DNA of 5,566 nucleotides, taken from Deltaproteobacteria bacterium (GTDB lineage Bacteria > SAR324 > JACQKK01). Position 1 is the stretch's first letter. The number at the start of each line of letters is the position of its first letter. The stretch covers positions 1 to 5,566 of the forward strand of contig JAOUPZ010000221.1 of assembly GCA_029879595.1 (NCBI GenBank), read 5' to 3'. Made by a program: the position numbers and the translations under genes. The notes under the pieces were generated by a model, which saw nothing but the letters and a program-made list of their open reading frames with translations, did no database searches and was not told the origin of the DNA. This document shows positions 1 through 5,527 of the stretch, piece by piece.

Positions 1-1593
1 GATGCGCTGGCGCTGCCCCCCGGAAAACTCATGGGCGTAATTGTCCTGTATTCCGGGGGGCAGGCCCACCTCTTCCAGCACCTGGCGGAGGCGCTCGGTG
101 GCCTGCTCCCGGGACAGCCCCGGCTGATGGACCCGCAGCCCCTCCCCCACTATTTCACCGATGGTGAGACGGGGGTTGAGCGAGGCAAAGGGGTCCTGGA
201 AGATGATCTGCACCTTGTGCCGCATGGCCCGCAGTTCCTCTCCGGACAGGGCCAGCAGGTTGTGCCCCTCGAACATCACCTCACCCCGGGCGTGCCCTTC
301 CAGGTTCAGCAGGCTGTGCCCCAGGGTGGTTTTTCCACAACCGCTTTCCCCCACCAGGCCCAGCGTGGTTCCTTCCCGGATGGCCAGCGAGACCCCGTCC
401 ACCGCCTTGACATGGCCCACCACCCGCTGGAAGAACCCCTTGCGCACCGGAAAGTGCGTGGACAGGGAGACCGTTTCCAGCAGCAGTCCGGCATTTGCGC
501 CGGCATCTTTTCCGCTGGCGGCCTCGGGCTCTTCCGGAGCCCGGATCTGATGCTCCAGGGGGTTTTCCGGATCAACCAGGAAGCAGGCCGAGCTTCCTCC
601 CCGGGGCAGCCCGAAAAGCGGCGGCTGTTCCTTCATGCACCGGGGGCCGGCGTGGTCGCAGCGTTCGGCGAAGCGGCAGCCGGCCGAATAGCTGGCCGCC
701 GAACGGACCTGGCCCCGGATCACGCTGAGGCGCGTGTTGCGGTCTGCTCCCCGGGGGATGGAACGCAGCAGCTTTACCGTATAGGGGTGGCTGGGGCTTC
801 GCAGCAGTCGTTCCCGGTCCCCCGTTTCCGCCACCCGGCCCGAATACATCACGCAGATCCTGTCGCTCATCTGGTTCACAACCCCCAGGTCGTGTGTAAT
901 GAGCAGCAGCGACATTCCTATTTCCAGCTGAAGCTCGCGGATCAGGTGCAGAATCTGGGCCTGCACCGTTACATCCAGGGCGGTGGTGGGTTCGTCGGCG
1001 ATCATCAGCCGGGGGCGGCAGGCAATGGCCATGGCGATCATCACCCGCTGGCGCATCCCGCCGGAAAGCTGGTGGGGATAACTGCCCAGAATCATGTCGG
1101 GGGCCGCAATACCCAGATGTTCCAGCAGTTCCAGGCTCTTGGCGCGGGCCTGAGCCGCTGTCATCTTCTGGTGCAGCAACAGGGGCTCGGCCAGCTGGTT
1201 GCCGATGGTGTACACCGGATTGAGCGAGGTCATGGGCTCCTGGAAGATCATGGAGATACGGTTGCCCCTGATGCTTCGCAGAGTGTCATGGTCGGCCCGG
1301 AGCAGATCACGGCCCTCGAAGATGATGCGCCCCCCCGGGTGGTGTCCCGGCGGCTGCACCAGCCGCATGATGGACAGCGCCGTCACAGATTTTCCGCAGG
1401 CGGACTCCCCCACCAGAGCCAGGGTCTCCCCCGGGTCTATGCTGAACGACACCCCGTCCACGGCGCGGGCCTCGCCGGACACCCCGTTCCCCCCGCTTTC
1501 CACCGGAAACACGGTGCGCAGGTCTTCCACCTGCAGCAACGGCCCCGGACCGGGCCCGGAGGCGGCGGGTCGAGCGGATTTTTTTCGGGGCAT
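1..1593 (-). CDS. Oligopeptide/dipeptide-type ABC transporter ATP-binding protein, two fused ATPase domains (3' end outside window)
   Basis: I translated this frame by hand; it stays open for 531 codons to the window edge. It is a fused tandem ATPase of the DppD-DppF / GsiA / YejF type, which hydrolyses ATP on the cytoplasmic side to drive import of peptides or similar solutes. Domain 1 has Walker A GESACGKS (62-69), Q-loop FQEP (117-120), signature LSGGM (176-180), Walker B LMIADEP (196-202) and the switch His in ITHD (H234). An oligopeptide-transporter C-terminal segment follows, with cysteines C306, C312, C319 and C337. In related DppD proteins such cysteines hold an iron-sulfur cluster. 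Domain 2 has Walker A GESGCGKT (415-422), Q-loop FQDP (465-468) and signature FSGGQ (523-527), where the window ends. About 100 or more residues (second Walker B, H-loop) must lie beyond. ATG 1593 is the only start codon after the in-frame stop at 1624-1626 and has a strong ribosome binding site. No permease or binding-protein gene is visible, so the substrate is unknown. Confidence 0.95.
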   Translation of the reverse strand, partial: MPRKKSARPAASGPGPGPLLQVEDLRTVFPVESGGNGVSGEARAVDGVSFSIDPGETLALVGESACGKSVTALSIMRLVQPPGHHPGGRIIFEGRDLLRADHDTLRSIRGNRISMIFQEPMTSLNPVYTIGNQLAEPLLLHQKMTAAQARAKSLELLEHLGIAAPDMILGSYPHQLSGGMRQRVMIAMAIACRPRLMIADEPTTALDVTVQAQILHLIRELQLEIGMSLLLITHDLGVVNQMSDRICVMYSGRVAETGDRERLLRSPSHPYTVKLLRSIPRGADRNTRLSVIRGQVRSAASYSAGCRFAERCDHAGPRCMKEQPPLFGLPRGGSSACFLVDPENPLEHQIRAPEEPEAASGKDAGANAGLLLETVSLSTHFPVRKGFFQRVVGHVKAVDGVSLAIREGTTLGLVGESGCGKTTLGHSLLNLEGHARGEVMFEGHNLLALSGEELRAMRHKVQIIFQDPFASLNPRLTIGEIVGEGLRVHQPGLSREQATERLRQVLEEVGLPPGIQDNYAHEFSGGQRQRI

Positions 1594-1600
1594 GGCGCAG

Positions 1601-1606
1601 CTCCTG
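1601..1606 (-). promoter_or_regulatory. Ribosome binding site of the ABC ATPase gene
   Basis: The minus strand reads CAGGAG here, seven bases before the ATG at 1593. This is near-ideal Shine-Dalgarno spacing and fixes the start of the ABC ATPase. Confidence 0.8.
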
Positions 1607-1647
1607 GCGGCAGGCGAAGGTTCTTACGGACTCAACTCATAACAATC

Positions 1648-1664
1648 TGCCACATCCGGTGGCA
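1648..1664. repeat. Short inverted repeat (6-bp stem, 5-base loop) upstream of the ABC ATPase
   Basis: TGCCAC and GTGGCA flank a five-base loop in the 148-bp spacer between the DUF2203 gene and the ABC ATPase. No T-run follows on either strand, so it is not a clear intrinsic terminator. It would lie in the leader of the ABC ATPase transcript if the promoter is in this spacer or in the gene before. Function unknown. Confidence 0.4.
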
Positions 1665-1709
1665 AAGGATAAGCGCTGGGGGGAGATTACGCGGGAAAAA
1701 TCGCAAGGG

Positions 1710-1721
1710 GTGTCCGGACAC
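1710..1721. repeat. 12-base perfect palindrome GTGTCCGGACAC
   Basis: A self-complementary 12-mer lies 21 bp past the stop of the DUF2203 gene and 116 bp before the ABC ATPase start. A perfect palindrome of this size fits a dimeric regulator's operator, but nothing else supports that, and chance is possible in GC-rich DNA. Confidence 0.35.
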
Positions 1722-1741
1722 AGGGTCGTCGGGACGGCTTT

Positions 1742-2095
1742 TCAGAGCTGCTCATCGGTCAAGGGCCTGCGTCCGATGAAACCCTCATCGTAGCCGTGAC
1801 AAAAGCGCAGGGATTCCTCGTTGAGGGTCCAGCAATAATAAAAACCCCGCCCCGAGTCGAAGTCCACCGTCCAGAGCCCCTTGGGGAGCGCCCCCAGCTC
1901 CGAGATTTCCCGGTTCCACTGGTTTATGACGGTGTTGATCCATTCGCTCAGCTTGTGGGCCATGGTGGAACCCGGGGGAGCCTTTTCCAGCTGGCCGCGC
2001 AGGTCCTGCATCCTTTCGTTGGCCTGGTGGGTGATCCCGCGGACGGTATCCAGGGCGGTGCAAGCCTCCTCAAAACTGAACACCCGGCTTTTCAT
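1742..2095 (-). CDS. DUF2203 family protein
   Basis: This 117-residue protein matches the layout I know for DUF2203, a small family of unknown function. The N-terminus begins MKSRVFSFEEACTAL, a helical segment seen in the family as 'F-T-x-EEA-x-x-LL'. A helical middle (about 10-65) follows. The C-terminus carries the conserved core: GLWTVDF (73-79), GRGFYYCWTLNE (82-93), FCH (98-100) and DEGFIGRRPL (103-112). In most members this core reads roughly 'gLVDFP..dGreVyLCW.lgE..i.fWH..d.GFaGR.pl', so length and order fit. There is no signal peptide or membrane segment, so it is probably cytosolic. The start at 2095 is backed by a strong GGGAGG ribosome site. It lies 68 bp after the 239-residue protein, but a candidate terminator sits between them, so co-transcription is uncertain. 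No biochemical role can be assigned. Confidence 0.85.
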   Translation of the reverse strand: MKSRVFSFEEACTALDTVRGITHQANERMQDLRGQLEKAPPGSTMAHKLSEWINTVINQWNREISELGALPKGLWTVDFDSGRGFYYCWTLNEESLRFCHGYDEGFIGRRPLTDEQL

Positions 2096-2102
2096 CGCAT
2101 TG

Positions 2103-2108
2103 CCTCCC
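2103..2108 (-). promoter_or_regulatory. Ribosome binding site of the DUF2203 gene
   Basis: The minus strand reads GGGAGG, seven bases before the ATG at 2095. A second ATG at 2100 is out of frame, so this site supports the start used. Confidence 0.75.
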
Positions 2109-2126
2109 GAAACCAGAAACTCAATG

Positions 2127-2166
2127 AAAAAATGACCGCATACTTTCCGGAAAAGGAATCCGGTCA
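2127..2166 (-). terminator. Candidate intrinsic terminator after the 239-residue protein gene
   Basis: On the minus strand a 6-bp outer stem, TGACCG paired with CGGTCA (2161-2166 with 2133-2138), is followed directly by six T residues (2127-2132). Between the arms lies a small inner hairpin, CTTT paired with AAAG (2143-2155). The outer 5' arm includes the stop codon of the 239-residue gene. The bulged structure makes it weaker than the terminator at 3817-3841. Partial read-through into the DUF2203 gene is plausible. Confidence 0.5.
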
Positions 2167-2883
2167 GTCGCCGCGCAGCAGGGCCATCCGGGACTTCATG
2201 GCCCGCATGTCCTCCTTCCAGTTTCCGCTGTTGATCTTGTCCACCAGCAGGTGCGGATCATCGCTTTGCAGGTACCCCAGGAACAGGTTGGAGGCGATCC
2301 CTTCGGCATCCCCGTCCAGGACTTCTGTGATCTGGCCGATAAGCCGTGCATCGTCCAGGCGCCTTTTCAGCATATGGAGCAGGATAATCTTCTGGATTTC
2401 CGTGTCGGATTCCACCATTTGCAGCAGCAGGGCCAGATTGCTGTATTCGAAGTATTTGCGGAATATGGCCGGGAACAGCCTGTCGGTGGGAAGGGAGGAG
2501 TCCGAACCGCTTTCTCCGCCGCGCAGTTCGGTCCGGGTGATCCGCCGGGCCAGCTTGATTACCATGTTGGGTTTCTGCTCCACCTTGGTGCGGAACAGGG
2601 CGAAGAACTCATCGCTGAATATCTGCAGCAGTTCACCCACGATGCTCTGGCGGGAGGCCGGATCAGAGATATCGTATTCCCGGCAGATCCTGTCCGCCAG
2701 GTATTCCAGCATCCGGCCCTGCACAAGATTGATCAGGGTATGCACCACCACCTTTTCCACCGCAGCCTCGTCGGCGGCCCCTTCCGCAAGGCCCTCCAGT
2801 TTTTGCAGGCAGCGGGCCATGGCCACCGTATAGGGGCTATGCGGCTGGTTGTCCTGGTCCTCTTGTAATGGATTCGGAGCCAT
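2164..2883 (-). CDS. Hypothetical protein, 239 residues, mostly helical
   Basis: I do not recognise this family. The protein has a polar N-terminus (residues 1-18), then long stretches with helical, amphipathic character: about 19-70 (MARCLQKLEGLAEG onward), 77-118 and 134-205. A low-complexity Gly/Ser-rich linker, GGESGSDSS (122-130), separates two halves. The sequence is rich in Asp, Glu and Leu, with only two cysteines (C25, C67), no signal peptide and no clear membrane segment, so a soluble cytosolic protein is likely. Coding evidence is good: the frame is open throughout, the composition is protein-like, and it sits in register with co-oriented genes. The start is less sure. ATG 2883 has no clear Shine-Dalgarno site, and an in-frame ATG at 2820 (residue 22) is an alternative that would remove only the polar tail. 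A terminator candidate overlaps its stop codon. Confidence 0.85.
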   Translation of the reverse strand: MAPNPLQEDQDNQPHSPYTVAMARCLQKLEGLAEGAADEAAVEKVVVHTLINLVQGRMLEYLADRICREYDISDPASRQSIVGELLQIFSDEFFALFRTKVEQKPNMVIKLARRITRTELRGGESGSDSSLPTDRLFPAIFRKYFEYSNLALLLQMVESDTEIQKIILLHMLKRRLDDARLIGQITEVLDGDAEGIASNLFLGYLQSDDPHLLVDKINSGNWKEDMRAMKSRMALLRGD

Positions 2884-2938
2884 CGGTTTAAAGTATCCCG
2901 GCTTGTTACCCGTCCTTTGCGGTTATTTCGGCCCGTTT

Positions 2939-3001
2939 AAAAACCCGGCCGCTCCGGACTGCCCTCAGCCAGTGAGATGTATGCACCTCCGGCCGGTTTT
3001 T
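2939..3001. terminator. Possible bidirectional terminator-like inverted repeat with a long loop
   Basis: AAAAAC plus CGGCCG-type sequence at 2939-2951 pairs with CGGCCGGTTTTT at 2990-3001, with one bulged base and a loop of about 38 bases. Each strand therefore ends the stem with a T-run (GTTTTT). On the minus strand it could end moaC transcripts, about 300 bp past the moaC stop. The long loop weakens the case, and the T-runs may simply be the outer arms of the repeat. Confidence 0.3.
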
Positions 3002-3054
3002 AGGCTTTTGATCCTTGCAATCGCCATTCCTGTTTATTCCATCCATGCCCCCAT

Positions 3055-3075
3055 GGCCTTGAAATAGTCAAGGCC
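3055..3075. repeat. Perfect inverted repeat (8-bp stem, 5-base loop)
   Basis: GGCCTTGA and TCAAGGCC surround the loop AATAG. No T-run follows on the minus strand. On the plus strand a short T-run lies about 10 bases away, with no plus-strand gene to end. It may be an RNA hairpin in the moaC 3' region or an operator. Confidence 0.5.
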
Positions 3076-3132
3076 CAACGGGGAATTTTTATCTGGTGGG
3101 ACTTCCTGTTCCCAATATTTTAAACGCTGCCG

Positions 3133-3153
3133 ACAGGGCAAACTTGGCCCTGT
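3133..3153. repeat. Perfect inverted repeat (7-bp stem, 7-base loop)
   Basis: ACAGGGC (3133-3139) pairs with GCCCTGT (3147-3153). On the minus strand the following sequence is CGGCAGCGTTTAAAA, which does not give the immediate U-tract expected of an intrinsic terminator. Confidence 0.45.
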
Positions 3154-3210
3154 GTATTGTGGTGGTTTTCTGGAATTGAGCCAGGGCCTTGAAACTACAA
3201 GCTAATCCTG

Positions 3211-3235
3211 CGGAGTATTCCCGCGGGATAATCCG
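3211..3235. repeat. Interrupted inverted repeat around the palindrome TCCCGCGGGA
   Basis: The perfect 10-base palindrome TCCCGCGGGA (3219-3228) is flanked by a second complementary pair, CGGA (3211-3214) and TCCG (3232-3235), separated by a small asymmetric internal loop. It lies 62 bp past the moaC stop on the minus strand and has no T-run. Confidence 0.4.
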
Positions 3236-3296
3236 TCAGGAGGGTCAAGGGGGAGTTTGGGGGCGGATTGGAGCGGTTGGTTTCGGAAAAGCGTAT

Positions 3297-3791
3297 TCAG
3301 CGTGGTTCGGGATTGGTAAACCGGCCGGACTTCCCCCCGGTTTTTTCCGCCAGATATATGCGGTCGATGACCATGGCCTTGTCCACGGCCTTGCACATAT
3401 CATAAAAGGTCAGCGCCGCCATGGTGACGGCCATCAGGGCCTCCATTTCCACGCCGGTCCTGGCCTCGGTTCGGGCGGTGGCCTCAATCCTCACCTCCAG
3501 GGCCTCCGTGTCCAGTTCCAGTTCCACCTCCACCACGTTCAGGGGCAGCGGATGGCACATGGGAATCAGGGTGCCGGTCTGTTTGGCGGCCAGCACACCC
3601 GCCACCTTGGCCACCGTCAGGGCATCTCCCTTTTCCAGCTTCCCCTGGGTGAGCACCCGGCACAGTTCGGCGCTGATACGCACCCGGCCCCGGGCCACTG
3701 CGGTGCGCAGGGTTTCCTGCTTGCCGCTTACGTCTACCATGCGGGCCCGGCCGGTCTTGCTGTCGAAGTGGGTGAGAGTCTTTTCCGTCAT
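3297..3791 (-). CDS. moaC: Cyclic pyranopterin monophosphate synthase MoaC
   Basis: MoaC acts after MoaA in molybdenum cofactor synthesis, rearranging 3',8-cyclo-7,8-dihydro-GTP into cyclic pyranopterin monophosphate in the cytosol. The 164-residue length is close to the E. coli protein (161). The family signatures are all present: MVDVSGK (18-24), KQTGTLIPMCHPLPL (70-84), TGVEMEALMAVTMAAL (112-127), DMCKAVDK (131-138) and KTGGKSG (150-156). With an offset of three from E. coli, the active-site residues K54, H80, E115, D131 and K134 are kept, so the enzyme should be active. ATG 3791 is the only start after the in-frame stop at 3807-3809, but it lacks a clear Shine-Dalgarno site. No other moa gene is visible in the window, so the gene stands alone here. 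A strong terminator ends 25 bp upstream and no clear promoter is visible in between, leaving its transcription unexplained. Confidence 0.97.
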   Translation of the reverse strand: MTEKTLTHFDSKTGRARMVDVSGKQETLRTAVARGRVRISAELCRVLTQGKLEKGDALTVAKVAGVLAAKQTGTLIPMCHPLPLNVVEVELELDTEALEVRIEATARTEARTGVEMEALMAVTMAALTFYDMCKAVDKAMVIDRIYLAEKTGGKSGRFTNPEPR

Positions 3792-3816
3792 CTGTTTCGG
3801 CTTTTTTCTATCTTAC

Positions 3817-3841
3817 GAAAAAACGGGCCGGCGAGGCCCGT
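3817..3841 (-). terminator. Rho-independent terminator of the nitronate monooxygenase-like gene
   Basis: On the minus strand ACGGGCC, a five-base loop and GGCCCGT form a 7-bp GC-rich stem (3823-3829 with 3835-3841), followed at once by a six-base T-run. It lies about 40 bp past the oxidoreductase stop and 25 bp before the moaC start. This is the clearest terminator in the window. Confidence 0.9.
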
Positions 3842-3881
3842 CTTGTGTCGGCTGGCGATGGAGAATACCCCCGGCGCATGC

Positions 3882-5054
3882 TTAAAGGGACGCTGACTGC
3901 TGGGGACCGAGGTCCTCCATCTTCTCCGTGTAAGACTCGTCTTCTTCCCAGATATCCGTATCCTCCCGGACACCCGCCAGTTTTTCCACCAGTTCCTGCA
4001 CCGATTGCAGTTTGGTAAGCCGGTAGCCGTTGCTGCCCGAGAAGAACAGCCCGCTGTCCACCACTCCATTGCAGGCGTCGCCCAGTGAATCGGCAATGCA
4101 GTAACCCACCTTGTTTGACTCCTTGCCATGGTCGCACGGGGTGACACAGTTGGAAATGCAGGGAATCTTGGGACGGACCCCGGCCCTGACCCGCTGCATC
4201 AGCGGTGTGGTGATCACCCCCCGGGCCGGATAGCCCACGGGAGACTTGAGCAGGCGGATATCCTGCTTGCGGGCGTTTATGAGCACCTGCTTGAACACCG
4301 GAGAGGCGTCGCATTCGTGTGTGCCGATAAACCGGGTGGCCATCTGCACCCCGGAAGCCCCCATATCCAGGAACCGTTCGATATCCTTCTTGTCCCACAC
4401 CCCCCCGGCCACTATCAGGGGAATGTTTCCCCAGTTGCGGCAGGCCTCAAGCACCGCCGGGGTGACCTTCTCCAGTTGGTATTCAGACTTGAAACACTGC
4501 TCGTAAGTGTATCCCTGGTGCCCGCCTGACTTGGGGCCTTCCAGAACAATGGCGTCGGGAAGCCGCCCTGATCTCTTCCAGCGCTTGCATAAAAGGTCCA
4601 CCACCCGTGCGGAGGATACGATGGGTATGAGAGCCACATCGCTGCCACTGGCGAATTCCGGCAGCCGCAGGGGCAGCCCGGCGCCGCTGATGATGTACTG
4701 CGCTCCGGCCTTGATGGCGTCCTTTACCTGACGTTCGTAGTCGGTAAGGGCGCACAGTATGTTTACTCCCACCGCTCCATTGCCCTGGGACTTTTCCTTG
4801 GCGCTGCGGATAATGTCCATGAGGTTGGGGGAGTTGTTGAAGTTGATCGGCTTGAGGGGCCTGCCGTTGATAAGGCGGATGTTGTCCGTGTTCCAGTATC
4901 CGGTTCCCGCGGAGGAGACCGTTCCGCCGCAACCGGCCCGGGCCACCGCCCCGGCCAGGCTGTCCCAGGATATTCCCACACCCATGCCTCCCTGAATGAT
5001 GGGATACTGCAGGGTGAAGTTTCTGATTTTCAAAGGCGGAAGTATGCTTGGCAT
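3882..5054 (-). CDS. Nitronate monooxygenase / 2-nitropropane dioxygenase family FMN-dependent oxidoreductase (FabK-like)
   Basis: This is a TIM-barrel flavoprotein of the NMO / enoyl-ACP reductase II superfamily. Numbered from ATG 5054 (390 residues), the FMN-binding N-terminal motif PIIQGGMGVGIS is at 18-29. The conserved GPKSGGHQG, whose His179 matches the catalytic His of NMO and FabK, is at 173-181. IVAGGVW (214-220) and GASGVQMATRF (232-242) form the phosphate-binding part of the barrel. The C-terminus has a cysteine cluster (C299, C303, C307, C319, C328) around YCIADSL, and then SGSNGYRL. The substrate (nitronate, enoyl-ACP or other) cannot be told from sequence. I chose ATG 5054 because family members begin about here (MPSILPPLKIRN). 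An in-frame ATG at 5135 would add 27 residues that do not look like the family, and neither start has a good ribosome site. A terminator follows at 3817-3841, so it is probably monocistronic. Confidence 0.92.
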   Translation of the reverse strand: MPSILPPLKIRNFTLQYPIIQGGMGVGISWDSLAGAVARAGCGGTVSSAGTGYWNTDNIRLINGRPLKPINFNNSPNLMDIIRSAKEKSQGNGAVGVNILCALTDYERQVKDAIKAGAQYIISGAGLPLRLPEFASGSDVALIPIVSSARVVDLLCKRWKRSGRLPDAIVLEGPKSGGHQGYTYEQCFKSEYQLEKVTPAVLEACRNWGNIPLIVAGGVWDKKDIERFLDMGASGVQMATRFIGTHECDASPVFKQVLINARKQDIRLLKSPVGYPARGVITTPLMQRVRAGVRPKIPCISNCVTPCDHGKESNKVGYCIADSLGDACNGVVDSGLFFSGSNGYRLTKLQSVQELVEKLAGVREDTDIWEEDESYTEKMEDLGPQQSASL

Positions 5055-5154
5055 GTTTAGTTGTCCATATCTGGTGGTGTCTTTCCCCTCATCCCTGCCC
5101 CCCAGGGGTACTTTATCTTTGCGGAACGCGGCCATGCGGTTTTTGCCGAGACGG

Positions 5155-5167
5155 TTCCACTGTGGAA
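5155..5167. repeat. 13-base palindrome TTCCACTGTGGAA
   Basis: Six-base arms surround a single central base, about 100 bp upstream of the preferred oxidoreductase start. The central base leaves no room for a full hairpin loop, so a DNA operator is more likely than RNA structure. No regulator is identified. Confidence 0.35.
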
Positions 5168-5237
5168 TCCCTTGCCAACCCTTTGGGGGTCAACGTCTTT
5201 TCCCTGTCTCCCCCTGGGCTGCCCCGGTATGAACCCG

Positions 5238-5253
5238 GTGCCGGTACTGGCAC
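5238..5253. repeat. 16-base near-perfect palindrome
   Basis: GTGCCGGTACTGGCAC is self-complementary except for one symmetric mismatch, which becomes a G-U pair in RNA on the plus strand. It lies in the predicted leader of the oxidoreductase transcript. It could be an operator or a leader hairpin. Confidence 0.35.
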
Positions 5254-5389
5254 GCTCCGGGCTAAGGCTTGTCAGGCGGTTGATGGCTCCACCCGACCGG
5301 TATGCTTTGTTGTTTCCTGCGATAAGGCTGTTTTAGGATTTGACGCCGCATTTCTGCCCGACTCCAGGTTTTCCATGGGCGCTTTTGTA

Positions 5390-5419
5390 AATATTGGCCT
5401 TTTTCAGCGGTTTTGTCAA
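5390..5419 (-). promoter_or_regulatory. Candidate sigma-70-type promoter for the oxidoreductase gene
   Basis: On the minus strand a perfect -35 hexamer TTGACA (5414-5419) is followed after 18 bases by AATATT (5390-5395), a four-of-six match to TATAAT. Transcription would begin near 5382 and give a leader of about 330 bases before ATG 5054. The perfect -35 and AT-rich surroundings support it; the weak -10 and long leader count against it. Confidence 0.4.
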
Positions 5420-5420
5420 A

Positions 5421-5438
5421 TAGGGCCGTATTAGGGCG
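5421..5438. repeat. Direct repeats TAGGGCSG spaced 11 bp, upstream of the candidate promoter
   Basis: TAGGGCCG at 5421 and TAGGGCGA at 5432 start 11 bp apart, one DNA helical turn. A matching pair, TAGGGCGG at 5541 and 5552, also 11 bp apart, lies inside the right-edge hairpin. The first pair sits directly upstream of the -35 hexamer at 5414-5419. Confidence 0.4.
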
Positions 5439-5450
5439 AAGGGCTGTGTT

Positions 5451-5473
5451 TCAGGGCTTTCCGCCAGCCCTGA
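5451..5473. repeat. Perfect inverted repeat (8-bp stem, 7-base loop)
   Basis: TCAGGGCT (5451-5458) pairs with AGCCCTGA (5466-5473). No T-run follows on the minus strand. On the plus strand the flank is AT-rich (TAATTAATAAAA) but not a U-tract. Confidence 0.5.
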
Positions 5474-5502
5474 TAATTAATAAAACAACGCGGACCTGCA
5501 TT

Positions 5503-5527
5503 AAAAAAGGCTTTGCGCCCTAAAGCC
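5503..5527 (-). terminator. Candidate intrinsic terminator for a gene right of the window
   Basis: On the minus strand GGCTTT (5522-5527), a seven-base loop and AAAGCC (5509-5514) form a 6-bp stem followed directly by six T residues (5503-5508). It is well placed to end a minus-strand transcript entering from beyond the right edge. Its 5' arm is shared with the longer hairpin at 5516-5558, so the two cannot form together. Confidence 0.6.

Larger units (their letters stand above)
3051..3194. repeat. Imperfect direct repeat, two copies 130 bp apart
   Basis: CCATGGCCTTGAAA at 3051-3064 and CCAGGGCCTTGAAA at 3181-3194 differ at one of 14 positions. The first copy also forms half of the hairpin at 3055-3075. 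Two copies 130 bp apart could be regulator sites or remnants of a duplicated element. Two copies alone do not decide. Confidence 0.45.
2884..3296. other. 413-bp stretch without a convincing gene, rich in inverted repeats
   Basis: Between the moaC stop and the start of the 239-residue protein I see no credible coding frame on either strand. The only minus-strand candidates are about 20 codons or fewer and lack good ribosome sites. The stretch holds several inverted repeats (about 2939-3001, 3055-3075, 3133-3153, 3211-3235) and an imperfect direct repeat (3051-3064 and 3181-3194). The promoter of the 239-residue gene should be here, but no good -35/-10 pair stands out. An AT-rich TAAAAT on the minus strand near 3118-3123 lacks a matching -35. 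Confidence 0.6.

Noticed and set aside
62..69. Ala in the first Walker A motif (GESACGKS, residues 62-69 of the ABC ATPase) as a possible defect
   Set aside because: The consensus G-x4-GK-S/T is satisfied; the Ala is in a variable position and such variants occur in active members of this family.
31..1779. 582-codon open frame on the plus strand
   Set aside because: It is antisense to the ABC ATPase, whose minus-strand frame shows every ABC motif in order. The plus-strand translation is rich in His, Gln and Gly with no domain, as expected of a shadow frame in GC-rich DNA.
1796..2833. 345-codon plus-strand frame (and a 205-codon one at 2251-2868)
   Set aside because: These run antisense across the DUF2203 and 239-residue genes. 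The translations are Ser/Arg- or His/Gln-rich with no recognisable feature, and one would bridge two real genes and their terminator.
3792..3881. Molybdenum cofactor riboswitch upstream of moaC
   Set aside because: Only 90 bp separate the preceding stop from the moaC start, and most of this is the terminator and AT-rich sequence. No larger multi-stem structure is present.
3189..3896. 235-codon plus-strand frame
   Set aside because: It is antisense to moaC, which is certain from its motifs. The translation is Gly/His/Gln-rich shadow sequence.
5248..5263. Sigma-54-like sequence TGGCACG-N4-GGGCT on the plus strand
   Set aside because: The -24 element is perfect and GC is in the right place, but the -12 element lacks TT, and it points away from the only known gene, with no plus-strand gene before the window edge.
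5272..5376. 34-codon minus-strand frame in the predicted oxidoreductase leader
   Set aside because: It has no Shine-Dalgarno site and its ATG would lie only a few bases from the candidate transcription start. A chance frame of this length is expected.
5048..5434. 128-codon plus-strand frame upstream of the oxidoreductase
   Set aside because: It overlaps the oxidoreductase start on the other strand, has no ribosome site and no family-like features, and its composition (many Cys, Pro, Gly) looks non-coding.
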